Below, piece by piece: positions 4,395 to 5,005 of a stretch of 5,005 nucleotides of DNA. Source of the DNA: Rhodobacteraceae bacterium UBA3087 (GTDB lineage Bacteria > Pseudomonadota > Alphaproteobacteria > Rhodobacterales > Rhodobacteraceae). The first letter of the stretch is position 1, and each line of letters starts with the position of its first letter. Where the stretch lies: NCBI GenBank assembly GCA_002367285.1, contig DFBF01000275.1:2532-7536 (forward strand), in the 5' to 3' direction. Below the pieces are notes generated by a model. That model did not search any database. It was not told where the DNA came from and saw only the letters and a program-made list of their open reading frames with translations. A program made the position numbers and the translations under genes.

Positions 4395-5005
4395 ATGACA
4401 AAACCGCCCTATACCCTGTCCATGCCATCGACCAGATCGACCTCGGTGGTGTTCGCTTCGCCTCACAGCGGGCGGGACTATTCGTGGGCCTTCACGCGTC
4501 GATCCATGCTGGATGAACGCGCCATCCGCTCATCAGAAGACGCGTTTATTGATCGCCTGTATGGGACTGCGCCAAGCCATGGCGCACCCTTGTTGGCGGC
4601 TGCGGCGCCCCGGGCCTTTGTCGATCTCAATCGCGGAGCCGAGGAATTGGACCCGGCCCTTATTCGCGGGATACGCAAGCCGGGCGGGCACAATCCCCGC
4701 GTCGCATCCGGGCTGGGGGTTATTCCGCGCGTCGTTTCCGGGGGGCGCGAGATCTATCGCGGCAAGCTGACCTTGGGCGAAGCCCAAGGGCGCCTGAACG
4801 ATGTCTGGTATCCCTATCACGCCGCCTTGCAACAGCTATTGGACCAAAGCCGCGCGTTGTTCGGCGAGGCGATCCTGATTGATTGTCACTCCATGCCACA
4901 CGAGGCCCTCGACAGCCTGTGTCGCACCCAAAAACGCAAACCCGAGGTGGTTCTGGGCGACCGGTTTGGGGCCGCGGCCGACGCTGATATCGTTGACCGT
5001 GTCGA
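4395..5005 (+). CDS. N-formylglutamate amidohydrolase family protein (3' end beyond window)
   Basis: The first 203 codons of an FGase-family enzyme; the frame is open at the window edge, so the protein is partial. The family is metal-dependent. HutG-type members hydrolyse N-formyl-L-glutamate to formate and L-glutamate, the last step of one histidine-degradation route; others act on related formyl or acyl amino acids. Visible family hallmarks are SPHSG (22-26), SSEDAFIDRLY (46-56), FVDLNRG (75-81), GLGVIPR (106-112), YPYH (139-142) and IDCHSMP (162-168). The conserved His24, Glu48, His142 and His165 are plausible metal or catalytic residues. Start ATG 4395 has a good ribosome site. The gene diverges from tRNA-Val; no hut gene is in view, so a histidine pathway role is unproven and I give no symbol. 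Confidence 0.93.
   Translation, partial: MTKPPYTLSMPSTRSTSVVFASPHSGRDYSWAFTRRSMLDERAIRSSEDAFIDRLYGTAPSHGAPLLAAAAPRAFVDLNRGAEELDPALIRGIRKPGGHNPRVASGLGVIPRVVSGGREIYRGKLTLGEAQGRLNDVWYPYHAALQQLLDQSRALFGEAILIDCHSMPHEALDSLCRTQKRKPEVVLGDRFGAAADADIVDRV

Noticed and set aside
4478..4832. Several open frames on both strands at the right end
   Set aside because: They overlap the amidohydrolase gene, whose + strand frame from 4395 carries all the family motifs but lacks a stop inside the window.

Overview
The window looks like ordinary chromosomal core of an alphaproteobacterium, most likely a Rhodobacterales (Roseobacter-group) member. The basis is GC-rich DNA with GC-biased third codon positions, a 41-residue zinc-ligand-poor L36 of the alphaproteobacterial type, a class I polyhydroxyalkanoate (PHA) synthase, and the style of the AMP-ligase and L,D-transpeptidase proteins. 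No mobile element, CRISPR array or clear sign of horizontal transfer was found. I did not find a convincing undescribed system; the leads are small regulatory or leader structures in the intergenic gaps.

Left part (1-2057, + strand): a phenylacetate-CoA-ligase-like adenylating enzyme (121-1341) ends at a strong intrinsic terminator (1362-1399). A 106-bp gap follows, holding a possible 24-residue leader ORF and a 7-bp dyad. Then comes a small secreted L,D-transpeptidase (1506-2057).

Middle (2067-3797, - strand): a complete class I-type PHA synthase (phaC) with its Cys-Asp-His triad faces the transpeptidase tail to tail, with 9 bp between the stop codons. It has no phaZ, phaP or phaR neighbour in view. 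Its 116-bp upstream gap up to the rpmJ terminator carries several TGC/GCA motifs.

Right part (3914-5005): tRNA-Val(GAC) and rpmJ (ribosomal protein L36) lie in tandem on the - strand. They are probably one transcript ending at a terminator with T-runs on both sides (3914-3953). Divergent from them on the + strand is an N-formylglutamate amidohydrolase gene starting at 4395 and cut off by the window end. The 157-bp divergent gap holds plausible promoters for both directions and a 6-bp operator-like dyad.

Functionally the window mixes housekeeping translation genes with unrelated single-gene units: acyl-CoA activation, cell-wall cross-linking, carbon storage and formyl-amino-acid hydrolysis. 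Nothing suggests that they form one pathway. No stretch longer than 300 bp lacks a gene.
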